From NCBI RefSeq assembly GCF_001426195.1, contig NZ_LMRS01000012.1, positions 372,001 through 436,000 on the forward strand: a stretch of DNA of 64,000 nt. The letters are read 5' to 3'. This document shows positions 32,622-41,971 of the stretch, piece after piece. This DNA comes from Sphingomonas sp. Leaf339 (GTDB lineage Bacteria > Pseudomonadota > Alphaproteobacteria > Sphingomonadales > Sphingomonadaceae). The notes beneath the pieces are model-generated. The model was given only the letters and a program-made list of their open reading frames with translations. It was not told where the DNA came from and did not search any database. Every line of letters begins with the position of its first letter. Within the stretch, counting starts at the first letter, position 1. The translations under genes and the position numbers were made by a program.

Positions 32622-35390
32622 ATGCGCCTGCGACACATGATTCTCGTCAGCACTGCCCTTACCGGGTTCGCCAATGTGGCCCATGCGCAGGATGCGACAC
32701 CCGCACCGCAGCAGACGGGAACCACCGCCGCCAGCGGTGATGCCGACGACAGCGAGATCCTCGTCACCGGTTATCGCGGCAGCCTTCGCGAAGCCATCAA
32801 CGTCAAGCGCAACGCGAATGCCGTCGTGGACGTCATCACCGCGGAAGACGTCGGCAAGTTCCCCGACCGCAACGTCGCGGAATCGCTCTCGCACATTCCG
32901 GGCGTCAGCATTGACCGTCGCTTCGGCGAAGGTGAGAAGGTCGCCATCCTCGGCACCGATCCCGCGCTGAACCGGATGCTGCTTGACGGCCATGCGCTCG
33001 CATCGGCCGATTGGGGCGGCAACGACAACGATCCGTCCAGCCGTACCTTCAACTATTCACTGCTGGCGCCTGAGCTGGTTGACCGCCTGGAAGTATACAA
33101 ATCGCCCGAGCCGCGCATCGAGGAAGGCAGCATCGGCGGCACCGTGATCGTCCGCACTCGCCGCCCGCTGGAACTGAAGGCCAACTCGATCTTCGCATCA
33201 GGTGGCTATTCGTACAACGACCGCTCCGAAAAGGGCAATGTCCGCGCCTCCGGCCTCTATAGCTGGAAGAATGCGAGCGAGACGTTCGGCATCCTCGGTG
33301 CCGTCACCTATGACAAGCAGAACCTGACCCGCGCTGGCGTTGAGTTCTTCGGCTACCAGAGCGGTGCGGACTTCTTCCAGAAGAACAGCGACGGCACCGT
33401 CCGTCGCGACAGCGCCGGCCAGGGCATCCTGCTCAACCCGAACGCCACCGTCACCGGCGGCACGAAGAACGACCTGATCGCAGCGGTCGCTCCGTTCGGC
33501 ATCAACTACGCCTATTTCCAGCAGACCCGTGAGCGCAAGAGCTACACCGGCACGGCGCAGTTCCGCCCGTCCAGCGACCTGACGTTCACGTTGAACGCGC
33601 TGCACATCGACGGCAACTACAACAACTATAGTCAGTCGATGTACACCATCCCGGTCGCCTGGACCGGCAGCGTGCTGCAGACTGCCAATGTCAGCAACGG
33701 CGTGGTCAACTCCGCCTCGTTCGCCGCCGCGCCCAACCAGAGCGCGCAGCTCGACACGCTGGTCCGCAAGACCAAGCTGAAGACGGACAACGTCAACTTC
33801 TTCGCCGACTGGGAAGGCGACAACGACGCCAAGGTGTCGTTCGCTGGCGGCTGGAGCAAGGCGACCGGCGGCCGCAACCCCGAATATCTGTTCAACGTGC
33901 AGACGAAGCTGCCGTTCAGCTATGCCTTCACCGGCACCTCGGCCGACGTGAACTTCACCGGCGACCTGACCAACCCGGCGAACTACTTCACCAACCCGAA
34001 CAACAACGATGCCCAGATCGAGGGCCGCCCGGTCATCGTTGGTGGCACGCAGCTCAACGCCGCGCAGATCGGTGGTCTCGATTACAGTGTCACGACCGAT
34101 CGCGACATCTTCGGTGGTTACGACGCGGTGATCCCGTTCGAATTTGGTCCGTTCACCCAGTTGCTCGTCGGCAGCCGCGTCACGGATCACGTCAACCGCA
34201 TCGATGCGCGTGGTATCAACACCTATCTACGCACCTCGCTGCTGGGTTCGCAGCTGGGCGTCGACACGCTGACCACGCCGGACGGCACGTTCGACGGCAG
34301 CGGTGGCACCGGTTCGGCCACCAAATATCTCAACCTGCCCGAGCAAGCAGTGATCGACATCCTGGCGAACGCGATCAACTCGCCGCTCGTCACCAAGATC
34401 GGCGCATCGACCCGCGTGAAGGAAACCGTCGCGGCCAGCTATGCCCAGCTGAACTTCGACCAGAGCGGCATCCGCGGCAACATCGGTGGTCGTCTCGTCT
34501 ACACACGCGACATCTCGAACTATGCGACGACGCTGAGCAACACGGTGAACCCGCAGCCGGTGCCGACGCGCGTCACCACCGACTATCTGAAGTTCCTGCC
34601 CAGCCTGAACATCGCCTATTCGGTCACGCCGGAAATCATCATCCGTGGTGCAGCGGCGAAGGTTATCTCACGTCCGCGCTATCAGGATCTGGCGGCGGCG
34701 ACCTCGCTGAACGACGTGACGCTCGACGGCGGTGGCGGCAATCCGAACCTGAAGCCGTACGCATCGACCAACTACGAAGTGACCGCGGAATGGTATCCGC
34801 GCGCCGGTTCGCTGATCGCGGTCGAACTGTTCCGCCGCGAAATCTCGAACTACATCATCAACACGCGCACCAACACGGTGTTCTTCAACTCGCTCCAGAA
34901 CCGGCTAACGACCTATAACGTCAATCAGCCGATCAATGGCGGCAAGGCGAAGGTCAACGGCGCGCTGATCTCGGCGCAGAGCGAGATCTGGGGCGGCTTC
35001 GGTCTTCAGGCCAACTACACGTATCAGGACAGCAGCACCTCGTCGGTCGATACCACCGGCGCGGAGCTCAACCTGCCGTATCTGTCGAAGCACACGGTCA
35101 ACGTGATCCCGTATTTCGAGAGTGGGCCGTTCCAGGCGCGCCTCAGCTACAATTATCGCACCTCCTATTTCCGCACGATCGGCCGCCTCGGCTCGAACGA
35201 AATGGTGGCGCCGTATAACCAGCTCGATTTCTCGGCCGGCTTCAACATCACGCCGCAGATCACGCTGACGGTCAACGCGCAGAACCTGCTCGACGAGACG
35301 TATCTACAGTACAACACCACCCGTGATCGTCCGACCGCCTTCTACAAAAACGGCCGGACGCTGGCGGCCAACGTCTCGTTCCGCCTGTAA
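32622..35390 (+). CDS. TonB-dependent receptor, Caulobacter/Xanthomonas type
   Basis: A 922-residue outer-membrane transporter. The chosen ATG gives a clean signal peptide (MRLRHMILVSTALTGFANVAHAQ) and has GGGGA upstream; an ATG 36 bases earlier lies in frame. The plug begins at DSEILVTGYRGSLREAINVK and contains FPDRNVAESLSHIPGVSIDR and VYKSPEPRIEEGSIGGTVIV, the signature of the receptor subfamily that takes up carbohydrates in Caulobacter and Xanthomonas. The barrel ends with AANVSFRL. Its codon choice looks strongly biased, suggesting high expression. It is divergent from a GlcNAc-type PTS and upstream of an alpha-L-fucosidase, so amino-sugar or fucose-containing oligosaccharides are the likely cargo. 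Confidence 0.93.
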   Translation: MRLRHMILVSTALTGFANVAHAQDATPAPQQTGTTAASGDADDSEILVTGYRGSLREAINVKRNANAVVDVITAEDVGKFPDRNVAESLSHIPGVSIDRRFGEGEKVAILGTDPALNRMLLDGHALASADWGGNDNDPSSRTFNYSLLAPELVDRLEVYKSPEPRIEEGSIGGTVIVRTRRPLELKANSIFASGGYSYNDRSEKGNVRASGLYSWKNASETFGILGAVTYDKQNLTRAGVEFFGYQSGADFFQKNSDGTVRRDSAGQGILLNPNATVTGGTKNDLIAAVAPFGINYAYFQQTRERKSYTGTAQFRPSSDLTFTLNALHIDGNYNNYSQSMYTIPVAWTGSVLQTANVSNGVVNSASFAAAPNQSAQLDTLVRKTKLKTDNVNFFADWEGDNDAKVSFAGGWSKATGGRNPEYLFNVQTKLPFSYAFTGTSADVNFTGDLTNPANYFTNPNNNDAQIEGRPVIVGGTQLNAAQIGGLDYSVTTDRDIFGGYDAVIPFEFGPFTQLLVGSRVTDHVNRIDARGINTYLRTSLLGSQLGVDTLTTPDGTFDGSGGTGSATKYLNLPEQAVIDILANAINSPLVTKIGASTRVKETVAASYAQLNFDQSGIRGNIGGRLVYTRDISNYATTLSNTVNPQPVPTRVTTDYLKFLPSLNIAYSVTPEIIIRGAAAKVISRPRYQDLAAATSLNDVTLDGGGGNPNLKPYASTNYEVTAEWYPRAGSLIAVELFRREISNYIINTRTNTVFFNSLQNRLTTYNVNQPINGGKAKVNGALISAQSEIWGGFGLQANYTYQDSSTSSVDTTGAELNLPYLSKHTVNVIPYFESGPFQARLSYNYRTSYFRTIGRLGSNEMVAPYNQLDFSAGFNITPQITLTVNAQNLLDETYLQYNTTRDRPTAFYKNGRTLAANVSFRL

Positions 35391-35417
35391 GCGACCTCAA
35401 CAGGTCGTCGATTTTAG

Positions 35418-35445
35418 CAACCCCGGCATTCGCGTGCCGGGGTTG
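35418..35445 (+). terminator. terminator after the TonB receptor
   Basis: A perfect 11-bp stem (CAACCCCGGCA with TGCCGGGGTTG) encloses a six-base loop and is followed by a T-rich stretch, 27 bases after the receptor stop codon. Confidence 0.8.
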
Positions 35446-35487
35446 TTGTCGTTACAGCCTCCCTCATTAAGCCGCCGCATACGGAGC

Positions 35488-37419
35488 ATGACCGTGAACG
35501 ACCTCACCCGCCGCACGCTGATCTCATCGGGCATCGCGTCCGGCCTGGCCGTCACCGCTGCTCCGACGTTGGCGAAGCCTGCGACTCCATCCGGCACCCC
35601 GGCGCCGTGGGGTGCCACGCCCTCCAAGCGGCAGCTGGTCTGGCACCGACGCGAGCGGTACGCGTTCATCCATTTCTCGATCAACACGTTCACCGGCCGC
35701 GAATGGGGTTATGGGGACGAGAGCCCCGACTTGTTCAACCCGACCGATTTCGACCCGGACCAGATTGTCGCGGCGGCGAGGGCGGGCGGGATGACGGGGA
35801 TCGTCCTGACCGCCAAGCATCATGACGGCTTCTGCCTCTGGCCGACCAGGCTGACCGAACATTGCATCCGCAACGCCCCCTACAAGGGCGGCAAGGGCGA
35901 TATCGTCGGCGAGATCGAGCGCGCCGCGCGCCGTGCGGGCCTGTCGTTCGGGCTGTACCTGTCGCCCTGGGACCGCAATCATCCGGAATATGGCCGGCAG
36001 GGCTATATCGACTACTTCCGCGCGCAGATCGTCGAGCTTTGCACGCGGTACGGCGAGCTGTTCGAATTCTGGTTCGACGGCGCGAATGGCGGCGACGGCT
36101 ATTATGGCGGCGCGCGCGAGACTCGGAAGATCGATGCGCCGGCCTATTACAAATGGCCCGAGCTGATCGCGCTGGTCCACAAGCATCAGCCGATGGCCTG
36201 CACCTTCGATCCGCTCGGCGCGGACATCCGCTGGGTCGGCAATGAGGACGGGATCGCGGGCGACCCGTGCTGGCCGACGATGCCTAACCACCCCTATGTC
36301 CAGTCGGAGGGTAATTCCGGCGTGCGCGGCGCGCCGCTGTGGTGGCCGGCGGAAACCAACACGTCGATCCGTCCCGGCTGGTTCTACCACGCCGACGAGG
36401 ATGCCAAGGTGAAAAGCCCCGCCCGCCTGATCCGCTTCTTCGACGAATCGGTCGCACGCGGCACCAACATGCACCTGAACCTGCCGCCCGACCGGCGCGG
36501 CCGGATCGCCAACCACGACGTCGCGGTCCTGAAGTCGTTCGGCGACGCGATCCGCGCCAGCTTCGCGACTGATCTGGCACAGGGTGCGGTGGCCAGCGCC
36601 AGCCATGTCCGCGGTCCCGCCTTCGCCGCGTCGAAGGTGCTCGACAACGACCGCGAAACCTATTGGTCGGCGCCCGATGGCGTCACCACCCCGACGCTGA
36701 CGCTGGACCTGCCGCCCAATCGCAGCTTCGACCTGATCCGCCTGCGCGAATATCTGGCGCTCGGCGTCCGCGTGACGCGCTTCGCGGTGGAGGCAGAGAT
36801 CGGCGGCCAGTGGCAGCGGCTGGCGACGCACGAGTGCATCGGTGCCCAGCGGATCATCCGCCTGCCCGCCCCCATCGCCGCGCGGCGCGTCCGCCTGGTC
36901 ATCCTGGATGCGCCCGCCTGCCCGGCGATCAGCGAGGTGTCGCTGTTCCGCTCGGTCGCGCCGATCGACGTCGCACCGCCCGCCTCCAGTGACCTGACAG
37001 TCCTGTCGCCACGTAACTGGCGGGTCGTTACCGCCACGGCACCCGGCGCCAATGTCATGCTAGACAACGACGTATCGACCGTCTGGACCGTACCCGCGCC
37101 CACCGCCACTCCGGTCAGCGTGACGCTCGATCTGCGCGAGGCATTCGACTTGGCAGGCTTCAGCCTGACGCCGGCGCGCCACCCGGAAAAGGACACCGCC
37201 CCGCCACGCGGCTATCGCGCCGAAACCAGCACCGACGGCACGACTTGGATCGCCGCTGGCGAGGGCGAGTTTCCCAACATCGCCTATGCCCTGGCGACGC
37301 AGCGGGTGCCGTTCACCACGCCCCGCTCGGTCCGCTATCTACGCCTTTCCTTCGCCACCACCGCGCTGCCAGCGGCAAAGATGGCGATCGCGGATATCGG
37401 CGCTTTCACCCGCGGCTGA
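35488..37419 (+). CDS. exported alpha-L-fucosidase (GH29) with two discoidin-like domains
   Basis: A 643-residue glycoside hydrolase that removes fucose from oligosaccharides or glycans. It has a Tat-like signal (LTRRTLISSGIASG) and a GH29 catalytic domain from about residue 45 to 360, with GIVLTAKHHDGFCLWPT and the predicted nucleophile D197 in EFWFDGANGG. Two C-terminal F5/8-type (CBM32-like) domains follow at about 365-500 and 510-640; the second contains RGYRAETSTDGTTW. GGAG is only one base from this ATG, but seven bases from an in-frame GTG at 35494, so the GTG may be the true start. It follows the TonB receptor but is separated from it by a terminator. Confidence 0.9.
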   Translation: MTVNDLTRRTLISSGIASGLAVTAAPTLAKPATPSGTPAPWGATPSKRQLVWHRRERYAFIHFSINTFTGREWGYGDESPDLFNPTDFDPDQIVAAARAGGMTGIVLTAKHHDGFCLWPTRLTEHCIRNAPYKGGKGDIVGEIERAARRAGLSFGLYLSPWDRNHPEYGRQGYIDYFRAQIVELCTRYGELFEFWFDGANGGDGYYGGARETRKIDAPAYYKWPELIALVHKHQPMACTFDPLGADIRWVGNEDGIAGDPCWPTMPNHPYVQSEGNSGVRGAPLWWPAETNTSIRPGWFYHADEDAKVKSPARLIRFFDESVARGTNMHLNLPPDRRGRIANHDVAVLKSFGDAIRASFATDLAQGAVASASHVRGPAFAASKVLDNDRETYWSAPDGVTTPTLTLDLPPNRSFDLIRLREYLALGVRVTRFAVEAEIGGQWQRLATHECIGAQRIIRLPAPIAARRVRLVILDAPACPAISEVSLFRSVAPIDVAPPASSDLTVLSPRNWRVVTATAPGANVMLDNDVSTVWTVPAPTATPVSVTLDLREAFDLAGFSLTPARHPEKDTAPPRGYRAETSTDGTTWIAAGEGEFPNIAYALATQRVPFTTPRSVRYLRLSFATTALPAAKMAIADIGAFTRG

Positions 37420-37422
37420 CAG

Positions 37423-37444
37423 GTCCCCGGCGAACGCCGGGGAC
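37423..37444. terminator. bidirectional terminator hairpin
   Basis: GTCCCCGGC (37423-37431) pairs perfectly with GCCGGGGAC (37436-37444) around a four-base GAAC loop. It lies between the convergent ends of the fucosidase and SH3-protein genes. Confidence 0.7.
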
Positions 37445-37448
37445 AACC

Positions 37449-37952
37449 TCAAGGCAGAACCTCGGTAGACTCCACGCCCCACAGATCGCTGACTTCGACG
37501 AAGCCGGCCTTCCCTTCCACGTCCAGCCGGCACCAGCCATTGCCGCAATGGTCGATCCGCCCGACCACGCCCGGCGCCGCCCGCCAGGCCAGCGGCGCGC
37601 CCGCCTCCGGCCGCTCGCGCATCTCCGCCGGCTCCGTCCCACGGACGACGGCGGTGCGCGTCGAGCGCAACAGGTTCATCAGCATCCAACCCTCGGCCCC
37701 GTCGGGGTCCTGCACCTTGCGCCATTCCTTGAACACCGCGACAACCCGCACCGGCAGGTCGCGCCGTTGGTACACCCAGCTGGCCGGATAGGTGCGCGCC
37801 GGTCCCGTCCGCGTCAGCGCCCGGCCCGGCCCGATCGACCGCCAATAGGGTGGCGCCTGCTTCGCCGTCTGGGCGGACGCCGGTGCCGCCGAACTGATTG
37901 CGGCCGCTGCGGCGGTGGTGATGATGATGAGGGCGATGCCCGCGATACGCAT
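37449..37952 (-). CDS. exported protein with bacterial SH3 domains
   Basis: A 167-residue secreted or periplasmic protein. A signal peptide (MRIAGIALIIITTAAAAAIS..APASAQ) with GGGGA upstream marks the start; a longer in-frame ATG 30 bases upstream is less likely. The mature part contains two SH3b-like repeats, one around ALTRTGPARTYPASWVY to EGWMLMNLL and one around EMRERPEAGAPLAW to GWCRLDVEGKAGFVE. Such domains usually bind peptidoglycan or peptides. It is divergent from the hydroxyacid dehydrogenase gene, with 90 bases between them. Confidence 0.85.
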   Translation of the reverse strand: MRIAGIALIIITTAAAAAISSAAPASAQTAKQAPPYWRSIGPGRALTRTGPARTYPASWVYQRRDLPVRVVAVFKEWRKVQDPDGAEGWMLMNLLRSTRTAVVRGTEPAEMRERPEAGAPLAWRAAPGVVGRIDHCGNGWCRLDVEGKAGFVEVSDLWGVESTEVLP

Positions 37953-38042
37953 GAACTGTTCCCCTGTTGCCCGTCCCGACACGACGCAGGCAAGCGATCA
38001 ACGCCCGTTGACGCGTCCGGCGCGCTCCGCCAAGTCCTTATC

Positions 38043-39038
38043 ATGCCCGATACGCGTCGCTGCTCCCACCCCCGGGTGGTCGTCACCCGCGAATTGCCCG
38101 ATCAGGTGATGGACCGGATCGCGGCACTGTTCGATGCGCGGCTGTATCGCGGCGACACGCGGTTGTCGCGCGACACCCTGCACGCGGCGGTCGCGGAATG
38201 CGACGTGCTGGTCCCCACCGTCACCGATGCGATCGATGCCGAACTGATCGCGGCCGCGCCTTCGCTGAAACTGATCGCCAATTTCGGGGCCGGCGTGAAC
38301 CATATCGACCTGCGTGCCGCCCGCGCGCGCGGCATCATCGTCACCAACACCCCCGGCGTCCTGACCGACGATACCGCCGACATGACGATGGCGCTGATCC
38401 TGTCCGTGCCGCGCCGTCTGGCGGAGGGGGAGAAGCTCGTCCGCTCCGGTGAATGGCATGGCTGGAGCCCGGGCGGGATGCTCGGCCACCGTATCGGCGG
38501 CAAGGCGCTGGGCATCGTCGGCATGGGGCGGATCGGCCAGGCGGTGGCGGCGCGTGCCCGCGCTTTCGGCCTCTCCATCCATTATCACAATCGCCATCGG
38601 CTGCCCGCCGTGCTGGAACAGGAGCTGGCGGCGACCTGGCATGCCGATCTCGACGATCTGCTTCGCACCGCCGACATCGTCACGGTGCATACGCCGCTGA
38701 ACGACGACAGTCGGATGCTGATCGACCGGCGTCGCATCGCCCTGATGCGCCCGCACGTCTATCTCATCAACGCCAGTCGCGGCGGCATCGTCGACGAAGA
38801 AGCGCTGGTCGACGCACTGGAAGACAAACGGCTGGCGGGCGCGGGCCTCGACGTATGGGAGCACGAACCGCGTATCGACCCGCGTCTGCTCGCCCTGCCC
38901 CATGTCGTCATGACCCCGCATATGGGCTCCGCCACGTTCGAGGGCCGGGTGGCCAGTGGTGAAAAGGTCATTCAGAACATCCGCATGTGGGCGGACGGCC
39001 ATCGCCCGCCCGATCAGGTGCTCGAGGGTTGGGCCTAA
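38043..39038 (+). CDS. D-2-hydroxyacid dehydrogenase (glyoxylate/hydroxypyruvate reductase-like)
   Basis: A 331-residue NAD(P)-dependent enzyme that interconverts 2-oxo and 2-hydroxy acids, probably glyoxylate or hydroxypyruvate. The dinucleotide-binding motif GIVGMGRIGQAVAARA lies near residue 155. The catalytic residues of the family are visible: Arg in NASRGGIVDE, Glu in WEHEPRID and His in MTPHMGSATFE. The open frame extends 800 bases further upstream, but that part runs antisense over the SH3 gene and lacks enzyme features, so the ATG at 38043 (MPDTRRCSHPRVVVTREL) is the natural start. The exact substrate cannot be told from sequence. Confidence 0.9.
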   Translation: MPDTRRCSHPRVVVTRELPDQVMDRIAALFDARLYRGDTRLSRDTLHAAVAECDVLVPTVTDAIDAELIAAAPSLKLIANFGAGVNHIDLRAARARGIIVTNTPGVLTDDTADMTMALILSVPRRLAEGEKLVRSGEWHGWSPGGMLGHRIGGKALGIVGMGRIGQAVAARARAFGLSIHYHNRHRLPAVLEQELAATWHADLDDLLRTADIVTVHTPLNDDSRMLIDRRRIALMRPHVYLINASRGGIVDEEALVDALEDKRLAGAGLDVWEHEPRIDPRLLALPHVVMTPHMGSATFEGRVASGEKVIQNIRMWADGHRPPDQVLEGWA

Positions 39039-39122
39039 GATTTCGACCCCGAAACGGTTGGAACGATTGAGTTTGATCGGATTTCTGTCGGGCATCCCCC
39101 GGGACCAACAGGAGTATCCATC

Positions 39123-39314
39123 ATGAAGAAGATTGTTATGTCGTCCATGCTTGTCGCCGCCGCCATGTCGATGTCGGCGTGCTCGACGCTGCGCGGCGCG
39201 GCGATCGGCGGCGCTGGCGGCGCCGGTGTCGCGGCCGTGACCGGCAAGGATGTCGGCAAGGGTGCGGCCGTCGGGGGCACCGCCGGCGCCGTCGTGGGTA
39301 CTGTCGTCGACTGA
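39123..39314 (+). CDS. small glycine-zipper lipoprotein
   Basis: A 63-residue exported lipoprotein. MKKIVMSSMLVAAAMSMSAC is a signal peptide with a lipobox (MSAC), and the mature part is almost entirely a glycine zipper (AAIGGAGGAGVAAV, then GAAVGGTAGAVVGTVVD). Such small glycine-zipper lipoproteins insert into membranes and are often induced by envelope or osmotic stress. AGGAG seven bases before the ATG supports the start. It stands alone between two hairpin-bounded neighbours. Confidence 0.82.
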   Translation: MKKIVMSSMLVAAAMSMSACSTLRGAAIGGAGGAGVAAVTGKDVGKGAAVGGTAGAVVGTVVD

Positions 39315-39336
39315 CCTACGCCGATCGGCAAATGCG

Positions 39337-39370
39337 AAGGGCGGCACGGGAGACATCCCGCGCCGCCCTT
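39337..39370 (+). terminator. terminator after the glycine-zipper lipoprotein gene
   Basis: AAGGGCGGC (39337-39345) pairs with GCCGCCCTT (39362-39370); an inner CGGG/CCCG stem closes a six-base loop. TTGCTT follows. Confidence 0.7.
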
Positions 39371-39395
39371 TGCTTCGTCCCCCCAATGCTTCAGG

Positions 39396-39566
39396 TCAGC
39401 CGCCCCGCGCCGCCGTCAGCGACATCGCCGCGATCACGCGTCCGCAATAATGCAGGCATAACTCCTGATGGATGGCCGCAACCGTGGATGAACCTGCTTC
39501 GATCGCCCGAACGGCTTCGGTACGAGCGCGATCGGCATGATATTGGCAGTCTGGATCGGACGTCAT
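39396..39566 (-). CDS. small cysteine-containing protein, unknown function
   Basis: A 56-residue cytoplasmic protein reading MTSDPDCQYHADRARTEAVR at its start, then a helical segment with SSTVAAIHQELCLHYCGRVI. GGAG eight bases before this ATG supports the start over longer in-frame alternatives. The opening resembles a group of short alphaproteobacterial hypothetical proteins, but I cannot name the family with confidence. It is on the strand opposite to the lipoprotein gene and about 100 bases after the end of the DUF4893 gene. Confidence 0.6.
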   Translation of the reverse strand: MTSDPDCQYHADRARTEAVRAIEAGSSTVAAIHQELCLHYCGRVIAAMSLTAARGG

Positions 39567-39664
39567 CGGCACTACTCCATCGGGGCAGGTCGGCTGTCGG
39601 CCCCGTGGATTGCCGCGGTTTGTCGCCACCGTTGCGGGCCGGCAACATCTGTCGCAATCTGTCG

Positions 39665-40294
39665 TCAGCTCTTGTTGGTCGCGCCCTGCTGTTCGACCGG
39701 CACAGGCGTCAGTTCGTACACCTCGAACGCATCGCCCGGCATCGCCAGCCGCCAGCGGAACGGGCCGATCCGCTCCACCACGCCGACCCGATCCCGCGCC
39801 CGATCGGTGCCATAGCCGAGCGCGGCATTGCCCGGTCGCTGTTGCCGCGTTCCCATGAAGACATACCGGTCACCATCCGGATACAGCCAGCCGCCCAACA
39901 AGGTCGGGCCGGTCTGCTTGGTGAAGCTGATCCGATCGCCCACCTCGTCGCCGACATAGCAGAAGAACGAACCCGTCTTTCGCACCGCGATCCGCGCCAT
40001 CGTGACGAGCCGGCATTTGTAAGAACCCGGCGGCAGCGCCGGATGCGGCAGGGCGGCATCGGCGCGCAGCAGATCACCCTCGATCTTGATCGTCGTGGCC
40101 GCACGTCGCCCCAACCGTCCGCGCGCGGTGGCCCAGGCACCGGACAACTGCTCGATCCGATCGACGTCGTCCGCCACGATCGCCATGCGCCATGCCGGCG
40201 GCGGTGGTCCCATCGTGACGGTCGGGGGCGGCGTCCGATCGGTGGCACAACCGGCCAGTGTCAGCATCAATCCGGCGATGATGGTCCGTGTCAT
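39665..40294 (-). CDS. DUF4893-like lipoprotein
   Basis: A 209-residue exported protein with a lipobox (LMLTLAGCATDR), so it is probably membrane-anchored on the periplasmic side. The mature part resembles DUF4893 proteins: it contains SYKCRLVTMARIA, FFCYVGDEVGDRISFTKQTG, GGWLYPDGDRYVFMGTR and a final FEVYELTPV. Two Cys residues in the central part could form a disulfide. Function unknown; no operon partner is evident. Confidence 0.75.
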   Translation of the reverse strand: MTRTIIAGLMLTLAGCATDRTPPPTVTMGPPPPAWRMAIVADDVDRIEQLSGAWATARGRLGRRAATTIKIEGDLLRADAALPHPALPPGSYKCRLVTMARIAVRKTGSFFCYVGDEVGDRISFTKQTGPTLLGGWLYPDGDRYVFMGTRQQRPGNAALGYGTDRARDRVGVVERIGPFRWRLAMPGDAFEVYELTPVPVEQQGATNKS

Positions 40295-40482
40295 ATCCAG
40301 CGTCCCGTCCCGTTGATCCGGCCGGCACCGGGCCGGGCGAAAGGGATAAGTCGACGGACGGTTCCGGTCCGGGCGACCCGTCCTGCCTCGGAGGCATGGC
40401 CTCCGAAGGTAAACGAATGGTTAACGCCGCGACGGATCGCCCGGCACGGACGACATGTCGCGGCCGTCATCTGTGCCGACGA

Positions 40483-41886
40483 TCAGTCGCCGGTCAGGAT
40501 GCGATCGACCAGTTGCTTCACGGACGGCACGAAGCCGTTGGAATAGAACGGATCACGCTTGAAGTTATAAGCGGAGTGGCCGGCGAACATCAGGTTCTGG
40601 TCGGTGTCGCCGCCATGCGCGATATCCTGCAACGTCTTCTGGATGCAGAACGAGCGCGGGTCAGCGAGTCGGCCGGTCGAATTCGTCTCGGTATCCGCCC
40701 AACTGGAAAACAGGCACTGCGAAAGGCAGCCCATGCAATCCGCCTGATCCTTCCGGATTTCCGCCTTTTCCGATGGGTTGACGAACACCAGCGTGTTGTC
40801 CGGCGTCTTCAGCGCATCGGTGAAGCCGTGGCCGAACCATTCCCGCGCACGCAGCAGGTCGCCCTGCGTCACCCAGAAATTCTTGCCCTTCACGCCGACG
40901 TCGAGCTGGAAGATGTGGTCGCCCGCCTCCTGCGTCGAAAATGCGATTTGCCGCTGCGACCGCGCCACCAGTGACCGCAGGAACGGATTCAGCACCGCCG
41001 ACGAATAGAAACCGGTGGGCGAGAATTGATGCAACAGCACCTCGCCCTCCTCGATCTCCATCAGCTTGTTCTTCCAGCCATCGGGGATCGGGCTTTCGCG
41101 CGTCAACAGCGGCCGGGTGCCGTACTGGAACGCGATCGTCCCCAGTTCGGGATTGTCGATCCAGTCGTTCCAGTCGCGCAGATACCAGACGCCGCCGGCC
41201 ATCACGATCGGCGTTGTATCGGGAATGCCCCCTTCGCGCATCGTATCGCGCAATGCCTTCACCCGCGGAAACGGGTCCTGCGGCTTCAACGGGTCTTCGG
41301 CATTGGACAAGCCGTTATGCCCGCCCGCCAGCCACGGATCCTCATACACCACCGCCGCCAGCCACTCGGGCGCCTTGTGATAGGCCCGCTTCCAGAGCGC
41401 ACGGAACGCCCGGCCCGATGACACGATCGGCAGATAGGCGACCTCGTATGATGCCGCGATCTCGGACAGCTTGTAGGGCATGCCCGCGCCACAGGTCACG
41501 CCGGCCACCAGCCCGCGCGTCCGCTCCAGCACGCCGTGCAAGATGCGCGGCGCACCGCCCATTTCCCACAGCACGTTGATGTTGATCGCGCCCTTGCCGC
41601 CGGCAATGTCATGCGCGCGCTTAACCTGTTCAACCGCGCCGGCGATTGCGTATTCGACCAGCTCCTCATGCCGCGCGCGCCGGGTCAACGCATGATAGAC
41701 TTGCGGGATGATCTTTCCGTCGGGGTCATAACTGTCCGCATTGACCGCCGACACCGTGCCGATGCCGCCCGCTGCAGCCCAGGCGCCGGCCGATGCGTGA
41801 TTGGTCGCGGCGACACCCTTGCCACCCTCCACCAGCGGCCACACTTCGCGGCCGGCGTAATTGATGGGAGTCAGACCTTTGAACAC
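40483..41886 (-). CDS. nitronate monooxygenase-family flavoprotein
   Basis: A 467-residue FMN enzyme of the nitronate monooxygenase/2-nitropropane dioxygenase family, with a TIM-barrel core. Typical segments are GKGVAATNHASAGAWAAAGG, INVLWEMGGAPRI, a Gly-rich VTCGAGMPYKLSE, and TPIVMAGGVWYLRDW followed by GTIAFQYGTRPLLT for the phosphate-binding region. At 467 residues it is longer than the usual 320-370, with a C-terminal extension containing DCMGCLSQCLFSSW, a Cys-rich patch that might bind a metal. Substrate likely a nitronate or an enoyl-type compound. It is monocistronic. Confidence 0.85.
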   Translation of the reverse strand: MFKGLTPINYAGREVWPLVEGGKGVAATNHASAGAWAAAGGIGTVSAVNADSYDPDGKIIPQVYHALTRRARHEELVEYAIAGAVEQVKRAHDIAGGKGAININVLWEMGGAPRILHGVLERTRGLVAGVTCGAGMPYKLSEIAASYEVAYLPIVSSGRAFRALWKRAYHKAPEWLAAVVYEDPWLAGGHNGLSNAEDPLKPQDPFPRVKALRDTMREGGIPDTTPIVMAGGVWYLRDWNDWIDNPELGTIAFQYGTRPLLTRESPIPDGWKNKLMEIEEGEVLLHQFSPTGFYSSAVLNPFLRSLVARSQRQIAFSTQEAGDHIFQLDVGVKGKNFWVTQGDLLRAREWFGHGFTDALKTPDNTLVFVNPSEKAEIRKDQADCMGCLSQCLFSSWADTETNSTGRLADPRSFCIQKTLQDIAHGGDTDQNLMFAGHSAYNFKRDPFYSNGFVPSVKQLVDRILTGD

Positions 41887-41971
41887 GTGGAAACAGCCCT
41901 TTTTGCCTAAACACCGGCTCTATAGCGGATGGACGACCCGGTGCGAGCGAAACATAGAGCAGATCGCCGCA

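Noticed and set aside
39060..39090. Possible EcfG stress promoter before the glycine-zipper gene
   Set aside because: GGAAC is present at 39060 but no GTT-type -10 element lies at the needed 16-17 base distance.
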